DNA of 21,648 nt, taken from assembly GCA_044225565.1 (NCBI GenBank), contig JBGAIL010000075.1, positions 1-21,648 on the forward strand, given 5' to 3'. This DNA is from CAVXAE01 sp044225565 (GTDB lineage Bacteria > Pseudomonadota > Gammaproteobacteria > Steroidobacterales > Steroidobacteraceae). Both the position numbers and the translations under genes were made by a program. The notes beneath the pieces were generated by a model. It saw only the letters and a list, made by a program, of their open reading frames with translations. It was not told the origin of the DNA and did no database searches. How positions within the stretch are numbered: the first letter of the stretch is position 1; every line of letters starts with the position of its first letter. This document shows positions 6,978 through 13,171 of this stretch, piece after piece.

Positions 6978-7753
6978 AGCCAGAGCGTCACGGGCGCCAG
7001 CACTGCAGTGAGCACCACCGGTGCGGCGAGCGCGAGCGCAATCTGCCCGGATGTCGCCTCGCCGCTCATCAATCCGCGCATGGCCGTGGTCATGCGCGTC
7101 ACCGGGTTCACCTCCACGAAGGCGCGCAGCCAGCCCGGCATCGTCGCCGGCTCCACCATGATGTTGGACGCGAAGACGAGCGGGAACATGAACGTGAAGC
7201 CGAGCGTCATCACCGTGGTCGGCGTGCGCATGAGCAGGCCCAGCACGATGAAGATCCAGCCCGTGCCGAAACCGACGGCGACCAGCAGCGCGAAGGCCGC
7301 GAGCACGCCGGGGACACCGGCTTCGGGGCGGTAGCCGAGGATCAGCCCGATGGCGAGGATGATGGAGGCCGCGATGAGGTGGCGCAGGATGTCGCCGACC
7401 ATCAGCCCGGCGAACGGCGCGAGCGACCAGATGGGCAGCGAGCGGAAACGGTCGAACAGGCCCTTGCCGAGATCGGTGCACAGGCCCATGCCGGAGTACA
7501 CCGCGTTGAACATCACGGTCTGCACCAGGATGCCGGGCAGGAAGAACTGCAGATAGTCGCCGGTGGAGCCGGCCAGCGCGCCGCCGAACACGAACGTGAA
7601 CAGCAGCGTGAACATGATCGGCGTCATCACCAGATCGAACAGCTGCTCGGGCACGTGCTTGAATTTGAGCACCGCGCGCCAGCCGAAGACCAGCGCGTTG
7701 GAGAGCGCGGAGGGAGCTCCGGGGCGCGCCGCCGGGGTGAGCATCGGAGTCAC
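6962..7753 (-). CDS. ABC-2 type transporter permease (DrrB-like)
   Basis: The 263-residue permease has the ABC-2 layout: a cytosolic N-terminus, about six membrane segments (first near residues 40-60, last near 240-258), and the family's conserved FLPGILVQTVMFNAVYSG and late VNPVTRMTTAMRGL regions. These resemble DrrB of the daunorubicin exporter and NodJ-type permeases. It overlaps the upstream ATPase gene by four bases (ATGA), so the two form one exporter expressed together; the ATPase/permease pair would act as a homodimer of each subunit. The transported compound is not evident. Its 3' end overlaps the convergent DUF4126 gene by 16 bases. Confidence 0.9.
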   Translation of the reverse strand: MTPMLTPAARPGAPSALSNALVFGWRAVLKFKHVPEQLFDLVMTPIMFTLLFTFVFGGALAGSTGDYLQFFLPGILVQTVMFNAVYSGMGLCTDLGKGLFDRFRSLPIWSLAPFAGLMVGDILRHLIAASIILAIGLILGYRPEAGVPGVLAAFALLVAVGFGTGWIFIVLGLLMRTPTTVMTLGFTFMFPLVFASNIMVEPATMPGWLRAFVEVNPVTRMTTAMRGLMSGEATSGQIALALAAPVVLTAVLAPVTLWLYRRR

Positions 7754-8697
7754 TTGCCGCTCCTGCGGGTCAGTGCGAAGAAGACTTCTTCCAGGCTCGG
7801 GCTGCCCATCGAGAAATGGGCGAGCTCGATGCCGGCCGTCATGAGCGCGCCGAGCGCATCGTTGGCATCCCGCGGCGTGCCGGCGACTATGGACAGTTCG
7901 GTGCCCTCCGCGCTGCGCTGCACGCTCGCGCCCAACCTGCTTTCGAGCAGCCGCACCGCCTCGTCGAGCCGCGACGGATCGGTGAGCGCCACGTGCAGGA
8001 ACCCGGAGCCCGTGGCCGCCTTCAGCTCACGGCTGGTGCCCTCGGCAATCTTCTTGCCGTGGTCGATGACCGCGATGCGGGCGGCCAGCTGGTCCGCCTC
8101 CTCCAGGTACTGCGTGGTCAGGAGAATGGTGACGCCCGAATCCGCGAGCGAGCGGATCATGCGCCACACGCCCTGCCGCGCGATGGGATCGAGCCCGGTG
8201 GTGGGCTCGTCCAGGAACAGCACGCCCGGCGTCACGATGAGCGAAGCGGCGATGTCCAGCCTGCGGCGCATGCCGCCCGAATAGTCCTTCACCTGCTTCG
8301 TCGCGGCTTCGGAAAGATCGAACGCGGACAGCAACTCATCGGCACGCGCCTTCGCCGCACGGCCGCGAAAGCCCCACAGCCGCGCGAGCAGCACCAGGTT
8401 CTCGCGGCCGGTCAGGTCTTCGTCCAGCGACGCGAACTGGCCGGTCATCGCAATGGACGCGCGCACTTGCTGCGGCGCCTCGAGCAGATCGTGGCCCATC
8501 ACGCTTGCGGAGCCTCCATCCGGCACGGCAAGCGTGGCGAGCATGCGCATGAGCGTGGTCTTGCCCGCGCCGTTCGGGCCCAGGATGGCGAAGATCATGC
8601 CGCGCGGGACGTCGAGATCGATGCCATCCACGGCGCGCAGATCGCCGAAGCGCTTCACCATCCCGCGAGCGCTGACGGCGTAGGCAGGAGTGCTCAT
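7750..8697 (-). CDS. ABC transporter ATP-binding protein (DrrA-like)
   Basis: The 315-residue ATPase carries every nucleotide-binding motif: Walker A GPNGAGKTT (residues 40-48), Q-loop TGQ (Q87), signature YSGGMRRRLDIA (139-150), Walker B VLFLDEP (159-165) and a D-loop. The switch position reads LLTTQYLEEADQLA, with Gln in place of the usual His, as known in DrrA-type exporters. The C-terminal 90 residues are the regulatory extension typical of this subfamily. It is the third gene of a minus-strand run and overlaps both neighbours by four bases. The family exports drugs, polyketides or glycolipids; the cargo here is unknown. Confidence 0.92.
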   Translation of the reverse strand: MSTPAYAVSARGMVKRFGDLRAVDGIDLDVPRGMIFAILGPNGAGKTTLMRMLATLAVPDGGSASVMGHDLLEAPQQVRASIAMTGQFASLDEDLTGRENLVLLARLWGFRGRAAKARADELLSAFDLSEAATKQVKDYSGGMRRRLDIAASLIVTPGVLFLDEPTTGLDPIARQGVWRMIRSLADSGVTILLTTQYLEEADQLAARIAVIDHGKKIAEGTSRELKAATGSGFLHVALTDPSRLDEAVRLLESRLGASVQRSAEGTELSIVAGTPRDANDALGALMTAGIELAHFSMGSPSLEEVFFALTRRSGK

Positions 8698-9983
8698 GCG
8701 GACTTCACGCCCTCGGTGACCAGCGGCGCCTCCCTGCGTTGCAGCTCGGCAGCCGCCTTCTCCATGGCGCGCATGGCCCGCAGATGGTTCCGGCCGGCGA
8801 TCTTCTGCACATCCTCATCCGAATAGCCGCGACGCAGCAGCTCCGCGAACAGGTACGGGTAGCGCGTGACGTTGCCGAGCCCGGTCGCCATGTCGCTCTC
8901 GTCCGCATGGTAGTAGTCCGCTCCGATGCCGATGGCGTCGATGCCGGCCACCTTGCGGATGTGGTCGATGTGATCCGCGACTTCAGCGACGCCTGCACGC
9001 GGCGGGCTCACGGATTTCTCCCACGCTTCGATGGCCTTCTTGATGCCAGCCTCATCCGTGAGCTGCCCGTGGATCCTGCGCAGCTCTGCCGCGCGACGAT
9101 CTTCCCACGCCTGCCCTTCCGGCGAGACGAATGGCCGGATGAAGTTCACGTGGATCACTCCACCGTTGCCCTTGAGCATGCGCAGCACGTCATCCGGAAC
9201 GTTGCGCGGGTGCGGATTGAGCGCGAACGCGCTCGAGTGGGAAAAGATGACCGGCGCTCGCGTGACCTGCAGAGCGTCCCGCATCGTGTCCGCGCTCACG
9301 TGCGACAGATCCACGAACATGCCGAGGCGATTCATCTCGCGAACGAGCTGGCGGCCGAGATCGGTCAGGCCATACAGCTCCGGGCGGTCGGTGGACGCGT
9401 CCGCCCAGTCGATGTTGTCCCAGTGCGTCAGGGTCATGTAGCGCGCGCCCAGCTCGTAGAACACCCGCAGAGCGGCTGGGGAGTTCTCGACCATGTGGCC
9501 GCCTTCGACGCCCATCAGGCAGGCGATCTTCCCGGCGCGGTGCAGGCGCTCGATGTCGTCCGCCGTGCGGGCCTGGGCGAACACGCTTTGGCTGCGGATG
9601 ATCCGCAGCGCCACATCGAACGCACGCAGCGCTTCGTGCAGAGACACGTGTGTTTTCTGCGTCGCCGACTCGGTGAACACGGACCAGTACTGGGCCCCGA
9701 CCCGCCCGGCTCGCAGCGACGGGATATCCGCGCAGAGCTTGGGCTGGCGCACCGCGAGGTCGAACTGGGTCAGATCACCCCCGTTCAGCTCGAGGAACAT
9801 CAACGGCAGGTCGTTGTGCGTATCGATGAGCGGCGCCTTCTCGAGCAGGGCTTCCGCACGCTTGAGCAATTCGGAGCTCGGAGCAGCGGTAGCGTCGTCT
9901 ACCGCTGCCAGCGCTCGCGCGCCTTCGGCGAGAGCGACCGCGCCGAGGGCGGACTGAGTCAGGAACGTACGACGTGTGGTCAT
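8694..9983 (-). CDS. Membrane dipeptidase (renal dipeptidase, peptidase family M19), Tat-exported
   Basis: The 429-residue precursor begins TTRRTFLTQSALGAVALAEG, a twin-arginine signal with likely cleavage after about residue 27, so the enzyme should fold in the cytoplasm with its metal and act in the periplasm. Zinc ligands of the M19 binuclear site are visible: LIDTHNDLP (H56, D58), GVEGGH (E160), VDLSHVS (H228) and IFSHSSA (H249). M19 enzymes hydrolyse dipeptides, including Cys-Gly derivatives from glutathione, D-amino-acid dipeptides and some beta-lactams. The gene overlaps the S-formylglutathione hydrolase gene upstream and the ABC ATPase gene downstream by four bases each. GGAG 10 bases upstream supports this start. 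Confidence 0.92.
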   Translation of the reverse strand: MTTRRTFLTQSALGAVALAEGARALAAVDDATAAPSSELLKRAEALLEKAPLIDTHNDLPLMFLELNGGDLTQFDLAVRQPKLCADIPSLRAGRVGAQYWSVFTESATQKTHVSLHEALRAFDVALRIIRSQSVFAQARTADDIERLHRAGKIACLMGVEGGHMVENSPAALRVFYELGARYMTLTHWDNIDWADASTDRPELYGLTDLGRQLVREMNRLGMFVDLSHVSADTMRDALQVTRAPVIFSHSSAFALNPHPRNVPDDVLRMLKGNGGVIHVNFIRPFVSPEGQAWEDRRAAELRRIHGQLTDEAGIKKAIEAWEKSVSPPRAGVAEVADHIDHIRKVAGIDAIGIGADYYHADESDMATGLGNVTRYPYLFAELLRRGYSDEDVQKIAGRNHLRAMRAMEKAAAELQRREAPLVTEGVKSA

Positions 9984-10873
9984 TTGCGAGTCACTCCGGA
10001 AACACCGAGCTGCGCGGCGTGGTGGCGCAGATGGTCTTCCATGAAGGTGGAGATGAAATAGTAGCCGTGGTCATATCCCGGGTGCCGCCGGAGGGTGAGC
10101 GGATAGCCGGAGGCCTTCGCCGCCGCCTCGAGCAGATGCGGATGCAGCTGCGTTTCCAGGAACTGGTCTCCCAGCCCCTGGTCGACGAGCAGCGGCGGGC
10201 GCCGCGCGGCGTCCTTCACCTTCGACATCAGCGCCGAGGAGTCGTACGCGTCCCACTGGCTGCCGTCCGGCCCTCCGTTTTCAGGGCCAAGATAGCGCGG
10301 CAGCGCCTTCTGCCCCCACGGGCATTGCTTCGGCGCCGAGATGGGCGCGAACGCGGAGATGGACTGGTACCGCTGCGGATTCCTGAGACCGATGGTGATC
10401 GCGCCGTGGCCGCCCATGGAATGGCCGAAGATGCCCTGCCGGCTCTCGTCCGCCGGGAAATGCGCCTCGATGATCGCGGGCAGCTCCTGCGTGACATAGG
10501 AATACATCCGGTAGTGACGCGACCAGGGCTCCTCGGTGGCATCCAGATAGAACCCCGCGCCGACGCCGAAATCGTAGCTCTCGCTGTCACCGGGCAGGGG
10601 CACGCCGCGCGGGCTGGTGTCCGGCGCGACCAGCATGAGGCCGAGCTCGGCGGCCACGCGCTGCGCGCCGGCCTTGATCATGAAGGTTTCTTCCGTGCAG
10701 GTGAGGCCCGCGAGGTAGTACAGCACCGGCACCTTCCCGCGCTCGGCCTGCGGCGGCGTGAACACCGCGAACTTCATCTGGCAGGTGTTGACGGCCGACT
10801 GATGCTTGTAGAAGCCCACCCTGTCCTCGAAGGCGCGATGCGTGGAGACGGTCTCGTAGCCTGGCTGCGTCAT
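9980..10873 (-). CDS. fghA: S-formylglutathione hydrolase
   Basis: This enzyme hydrolyses S-formylglutathione to formate and glutathione, the last step of the glutathione-dependent formaldehyde detoxification pathway. The 297-residue length matches esterase D/FrmB proteins. The catalytic serine is in GHSMGGHGA (S152), the aspartate lies in LLVDQGLGDQFLE (D231-D236 region), and the histidine in PGYDHGYYFI (H269). LTCTEETFMIKAGAQR and APDTSPRG are also family signatures. A strong Shine-Dalgarno (GGAGGA) precedes the ATG. The usual partner, glutathione-dependent formaldehyde dehydrogenase (frmA/adhC), is not adjacent; instead the gene leads an overlapping run with an M19 dipeptidase and an ABC exporter. 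Confidence 0.95.
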   Translation of the reverse strand: MTQPGYETVSTHRAFEDRVGFYKHQSAVNTCQMKFAVFTPPQAERGKVPVLYYLAGLTCTEETFMIKAGAQRVAAELGLMLVAPDTSPRGVPLPGDSESYDFGVGAGFYLDATEEPWSRHYRMYSYVTQELPAIIEAHFPADESRQGIFGHSMGGHGAITIGLRNPQRYQSISAFAPISAPKQCPWGQKALPRYLGPENGGPDGSQWDAYDSSALMSKVKDAARRPPLLVDQGLGDQFLETQLHPHLLEAAAKASGYPLTLRRHPGYDHGYYFISTFMEDHLRHHAAQLGVSGVTRK

Positions 10874-10880
10874 GCGTACT

Positions 10881-10886
10881 TCCTCC
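10881..10886 (-). promoter_or_regulatory. Strong ribosome-binding site of fghA
   Basis: GGAGGA on the minus strand, 7 bases before the fghA ATG, is the best Shine-Dalgarno sequence in the window. It marks fghA as a gene with efficient independent initiation, while the three genes behind it rely on ATGA overlaps. Confidence 0.75.
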
Positions 10887-10942
10887 GGGGGGCCGCATGG
10901 TAGCGCAGGCCGGGCCGGGCTGGCCGCTCGCGACGATGATCC

Positions 10943-11152
10943 TCAATAGTGCGGCGGCTTCTCTTCCTCGAGCGAGAGGGGGCGATAACTTTCGCTCACC
11001 GCCTCGAGCCGGCTCCTGCGACGCCTCGAGCCGGGCCTGCAGGCTCGCGTCTCGCGTTGCTGGGCATACACCACGTCGCTCAGCTCCGCGCTCGCGCGCT
11101 CCAGGAAGGCGATCTTCGCCTGGAGGCGCTGGTGATCGATGTCGTCGTGCAT
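10943..11152 (-). CDS. slyX: SlyX-family protein with an aberrant central segment
   Basis: The 69-residue frame matches SlyX in length and in both ends: an acidic N-terminal coiled coil (QRLQAKIAFLERASAELSD) and a C-terminal LEEEKPPHY, the family's PPHY ending. SlyX is a small coiled-coil protein of unknown function. Residues 35-47 (TRACRPGSRRRRS) are basic and cannot continue the coiled coil. In the +2 frame the same bases read ASLQARLEASQE, a good coiled coil, after which the original frame resumes at RLEAVSESY. This looks like two compensating frameshifts. It ends 69 bases before fghA on the same strand and could be co-transcribed. The ATG at 11152 is chosen by homology; its ribosome-binding site is weak. 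Confidence 0.78.
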   Translation of the reverse strand: MHDDIDHQRLQAKIAFLERASAELSDVVYAQQRETRACRPGSRRRRSRLEAVSESYRPLSLEEEKPPHY

Positions 11153-11277
11153 GGGCGAGAGTTTAATCGGCGCGCGGGCGGGGTGCGACCCGGACCCCGT
11201 CGTCGTATTAGAGGTGTGGCGGCCATGCCGGACAAGACACAGGGACTGCCCCACCCCGCCGCAGAAATCATCAGCAA

Positions 11278-11349
11278 GCGGACAATCCCGCGGCACCGAT
11301 TGTCCGCGGAGTGACAATCGACCGCTCCGACTGTCCGCGCACGGACAAT
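11278..11349. repeat. Imperfect ~31-bp tandem repeats with inverted arms (CGGACAAT/ATTGTCCG)
   Basis: GACAAT occurs at 11281, 11313 and 11344 (spacing 32 and 31) and TGTCCGCG at 11301 and 11332 (spacing 31). This gives two units and the start of a third. The first unit contains a perfect 10-bp inverted repeat, GCGGACAATC (11278-11287) and GATTGTCCGC (11298-11307), with a 10-base spacer. A further inverted pair, TGTCCG and CGGACA, lies at 11332-11347. An array of dyad operators for a dimeric regulator, or a small palindromic repeat element, would both fit. Confidence 0.65.
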
Positions 11350-11415
11350 ACGCCGGATTGCTTCCAGCTGTCGACGATTCCGCGCCAGCTCGGCAAAGCA
11401 CCCTTTCGGCCGGCC

Positions 11416-11471
11416 GGCTTCAGTCGACCAGCTTCAGTCGACTGGCTTCAGTCGGGCGGCTTCAGTCGGGC
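11416..11471 (+). repeat. Four 14-bp tandem repeats (GGCTTCAGTCGnnC type)
   Basis: Four adjacent 14-base units start at 11416, 11430, 11444 and 11458. The first two contain TCAGTCGAC and the last two are identical (GGCTTCAGTCGGGC). A degenerate remnant (GGCTCGGTC, then GGCTTCGGGC) follows. Because 14 is not a multiple of three, the array would shift any reading frame, which argues against coding. Such arrays often change copy number by slippage. Confidence 0.8.
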
Positions 11472-11497
11472 GGCTCGGTCAATCGGCTTCGGGCGAT

Positions 11498-11526
11498 CGG
11501 CGCCATCCGATTTCCGGATGGCGCCG
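11498..11526. repeat. Perfect 12-bp inverted repeat (hairpin) upstream of the lipoprotein-like gene
   Basis: CGGCGCCATCCG and CGGATGGCGCCG flank the 5-base loop ATTTC with no mismatch. The right arm ends 60 bases before the ATG at 11587. No T-run follows on either strand, so it is not a classical intrinsic terminator. It could be an operator, an mRNA 5' stem-loop, or the palindromic core of a repetitive extragenic element. Confidence 0.8.
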
Positions 11527-11586
11527 CGCTGGGTGCCGGCTGCGGAGCACGGGAGCCGGGCGACATCCGGCGGGTCTGGTGAAATA

Positions 11587-12117
11587 ATGCCCGCCATGAA
11601 CGAACTGAAGCGTAACGGGCGCGCCGGCACCCGGCGATTCGTGACATGCCTCGTGCTCGGCTCAGCCGCGCTGGCGCAGATCGCCTGCTCACCCGATCCG
11701 GGACGCAACGCAACATCGGATCGTGCAGCCGACGCAGCGTCGGCCGACGGAAAGGCCTCCTCACAGGCGGCATCGAGCAAACCGTCCATCGGCGAGTTCC
11801 AGCTTGGCGCGGGGCTCGGCTCGCACGGCGGCATCGCTCAGGGCACCGAGAAGACCACTTTCTCGTCCGACGAGACGATCAACGTGGCGATGCGGGTTCG
11901 GAGTGCGCCGGCGGGCACGCAGGTGAAGGTCGTGTGGAAATCTCCGGCCGGCGAAGCGCTGGGCGAAGAGACGAAGCGCCTGCTGCCCGGCCAGGACTAC
12001 ATGTATTTCTCCGCCGACGGCGCAAACCTGCCGCCGGGCGCCGGCTATCACGCGGAAATCTCCGCCAACGGCGCGCTGGTGACCACGCTGCGCTTCGATC
12101 TCGTGCAGGGCGGTTGA
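11587..12117 (+). CDS. Putative exported lipoprotein, function unknown
   Basis: I do not recognise this 176-residue protein. It has a basic N-terminus (KRNGRAGTRR), a hydrophobic segment (about residues 19-33) and a Cys at 34 followed by SPD, suggesting lipid attachment. The lipobox is imperfect, with Gln instead of Leu at -3 (QIAC). Residues 35-70 are a Ser/Ala/Asp-rich low-complexity linker. Residues 70-176 look like a small beta-sandwich with alternating hydrophobics (INVAMRVRS, VKVVWKSPAG, DYMYFSADG, YHAEISANG, TTLRFDLVQGG), perhaps Ig-like. The ATG at 11587 has GGTGA four bases upstream; the ATG at 11596 is an alternative. It sits behind the repeat-rich region and ahead of the AlkZ-like gene on the same strand. 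Confidence 0.72.
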   Translation: MPAMNELKRNGRAGTRRFVTCLVLGSAALAQIACSPDPGRNATSDRAADAASADGKASSQAASSKPSIGEFQLGAGLGSHGGIAQGTEKTTFSSDETINVAMRVRSAPAGTQVKVVWKSPAGEALGEETKRLLPGQDYMYFSADGANLPPGAGYHAEISANGALVTTLRFDLVQGG

Positions 12118-12148
12118 CGTCAGGATCCCCGGGCGGCTGGCGCGCGGC

Positions 12149-13171
12149 ATGGCAGTAAGTCTCGAGCTGTCACGAGCGCAGATCCTCGGCTTCAGGCGAA
12201 GTGCCAGCTTTCTCGACGAGCGCCTGCCGGCCGGCGCGAAGTCCCTGCGCCTCGCAGCCTGGGCGGGCCTGCAGGACTCCATGCCGCGCGCGGCATTGCT
12301 TTCCATTCATGCGAGGGTGAAAAACACGGCCCCGGCGACCTGGGAGCACTCTTCCCTCGTCCAGATCTGGGGCCCACGGTTCAACAACTACGTGATCGCG
12401 GCGAAGGACCTGCCGGTGTTCACGCTCGGCCGGCTGCCGGACGACGCGCACCGCCGCGCGAGATGCCTGGACACTGCGGCCCGTCTGCAGGCCATCCTCG
12501 GCAATCGGCGAATTCCGTTCGGCCAGGCAGGCCGCGAGCTGCGCGTCGTGCACAACAGCCTGCGGTATGCCGCGCCGACGGGCACGGTGCTCATGCGCTG
12601 GGACGGCGCGAAGCAACCTGTGATCTGGTGCGTTCCGGCGCCTGCACTGGATCCACTGCATGCAAGGCTCGAGCTGGCACGGCGTCACCTGCACATCTTC
12701 GGGCCGGCGACGGCGTCATCGTTCGGAGATTGGGCGGGAATCAAATCCACGGAGGCGCGGTCGGCGTGGGCGGCTCTCGAACGGGAGCTGGTTCCGGTGC
12801 GCACACCGGTTGGTGCAGCGTGGATCCTCGCCGAAGACGAGGATGCGATTCGAAGCCGGCTCGCACCTGCTGCACCCGCGCGGCTGCTGCCCAGCGGAGA
12901 CACCTACTATCTGTCGTGGGGAATGGATCGAAAGCTGCTGATACCCGAGGCGAAACGGCGGGCCGCGCTGTGGACGACTCGCGTTTGGCCCGGTGCGCTG
13001 CTGGTGAACGGAGAGGTCGCAGGAACGTGGCGACGGGCAGGCGCCGAGGTTTCCATCGAGACGTGGCGGCGGCTTTCACCGGCGGAACGCCAGGCAGCCG
13101 AGACCGAAGCACAGTCACTCCCGCTACCGGACCTCGAGGGACCGATTATCGCGAAGACGCGTCCGCCTTGA
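12149..13171 (+). CDS. Winged-helix DNA-binding domain protein, AlkZ/YcaQ-like (HTH_42) family
   Basis: The 340-residue protein resembles the HTH_42/AlkZ-like family, whose studied members are DNA glycosylases that unhook interstrand crosslinks and remove bulky alkylated bases. Recognisable parts are GLQDSMPRAALLSIHARV (residues 40-57), the WGPRFNNYVIAAKDLPVF segment, the HHLH-like LARRHLHIFGPATASSFGDWAGI, and the C-terminal PGALLVNGEVAGTWRR. Characterised glycosylases carry a catalytic QxQ or QxD motif; here the corresponding position reads Q42-D43-S44. It may therefore be a subfamily with different chemistry or a non-catalytic DNA-binding protein. The ATG at 12149 lacks a clear ribosome-binding site. 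Its last 26 bases overlap the end of the convergent rlmE. Confidence 0.75.
   Translation: MAVSLELSRAQILGFRRSASFLDERLPAGAKSLRLAAWAGLQDSMPRAALLSIHARVKNTAPATWEHSSLVQIWGPRFNNYVIAAKDLPVFTLGRLPDDAHRRARCLDTAARLQAILGNRRIPFGQAGRELRVVHNSLRYAAPTGTVLMRWDGAKQPVIWCVPAPALDPLHARLELARRHLHIFGPATASSFGDWAGIKSTEARSAWAALERELVPVRTPVGAAWILAEDEDAIRSRLAPAAPARLLPSGDTYYLSWGMDRKLLIPEAKRRAALWTTRVWPGALLVNGEVAGTWRRAGAEVSIETWRRLSPAERQAAETEAQSLPLPDLEGPIIAKTRPP

Larger units (their letters stand above)
11153..11586. other. 434-base gene-free, repeat-rich intergenic region
   Basis: I see no convincing gene between slyX and the lipoprotein-like gene. The stretch contains imperfect tandem units of about 31 bases built from GACAAT and TGTCCGCG arms, a run of four 14-bp tandem repeats, and a perfect 12-bp hairpin. 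Each is listed separately. The region must hold the divergent promoters for slyX (minus) and the lipoprotein-like gene (plus), but I could not place a convincing -35/-10 pair. Open frames run through it on both strands, but their translations change with the repeats and resemble nothing known. Confidence 0.7.

Noticed and set aside
6350..8284. A 644-codon open frame on the plus strand
   Set aside because: It is antisense to both ABC transporter genes and out of frame with the DUF4126 gene; the real genes have clear family motifs.
11225..11314. A 29-codon plus-strand frame with AGAGG ten bases upstream
   Set aside because: It ends inside the 31-bp repeat array, matches no family I know, and the spacing to AGAGG is long. 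There is too little support to call a gene.
11278..11471. A possible CRISPR array
   Set aside because: The repeats are adjacent or nearly so, imperfect and of different kinds. There are no unique spacers of uniform length and no cas gene nearby.
11311..11586. An upstream extension of the lipoprotein-like gene from a GTG at 11311
   Set aside because: The extension would translate the 14-bp repeats and the hairpin and would bury the signal sequence inside the protein.
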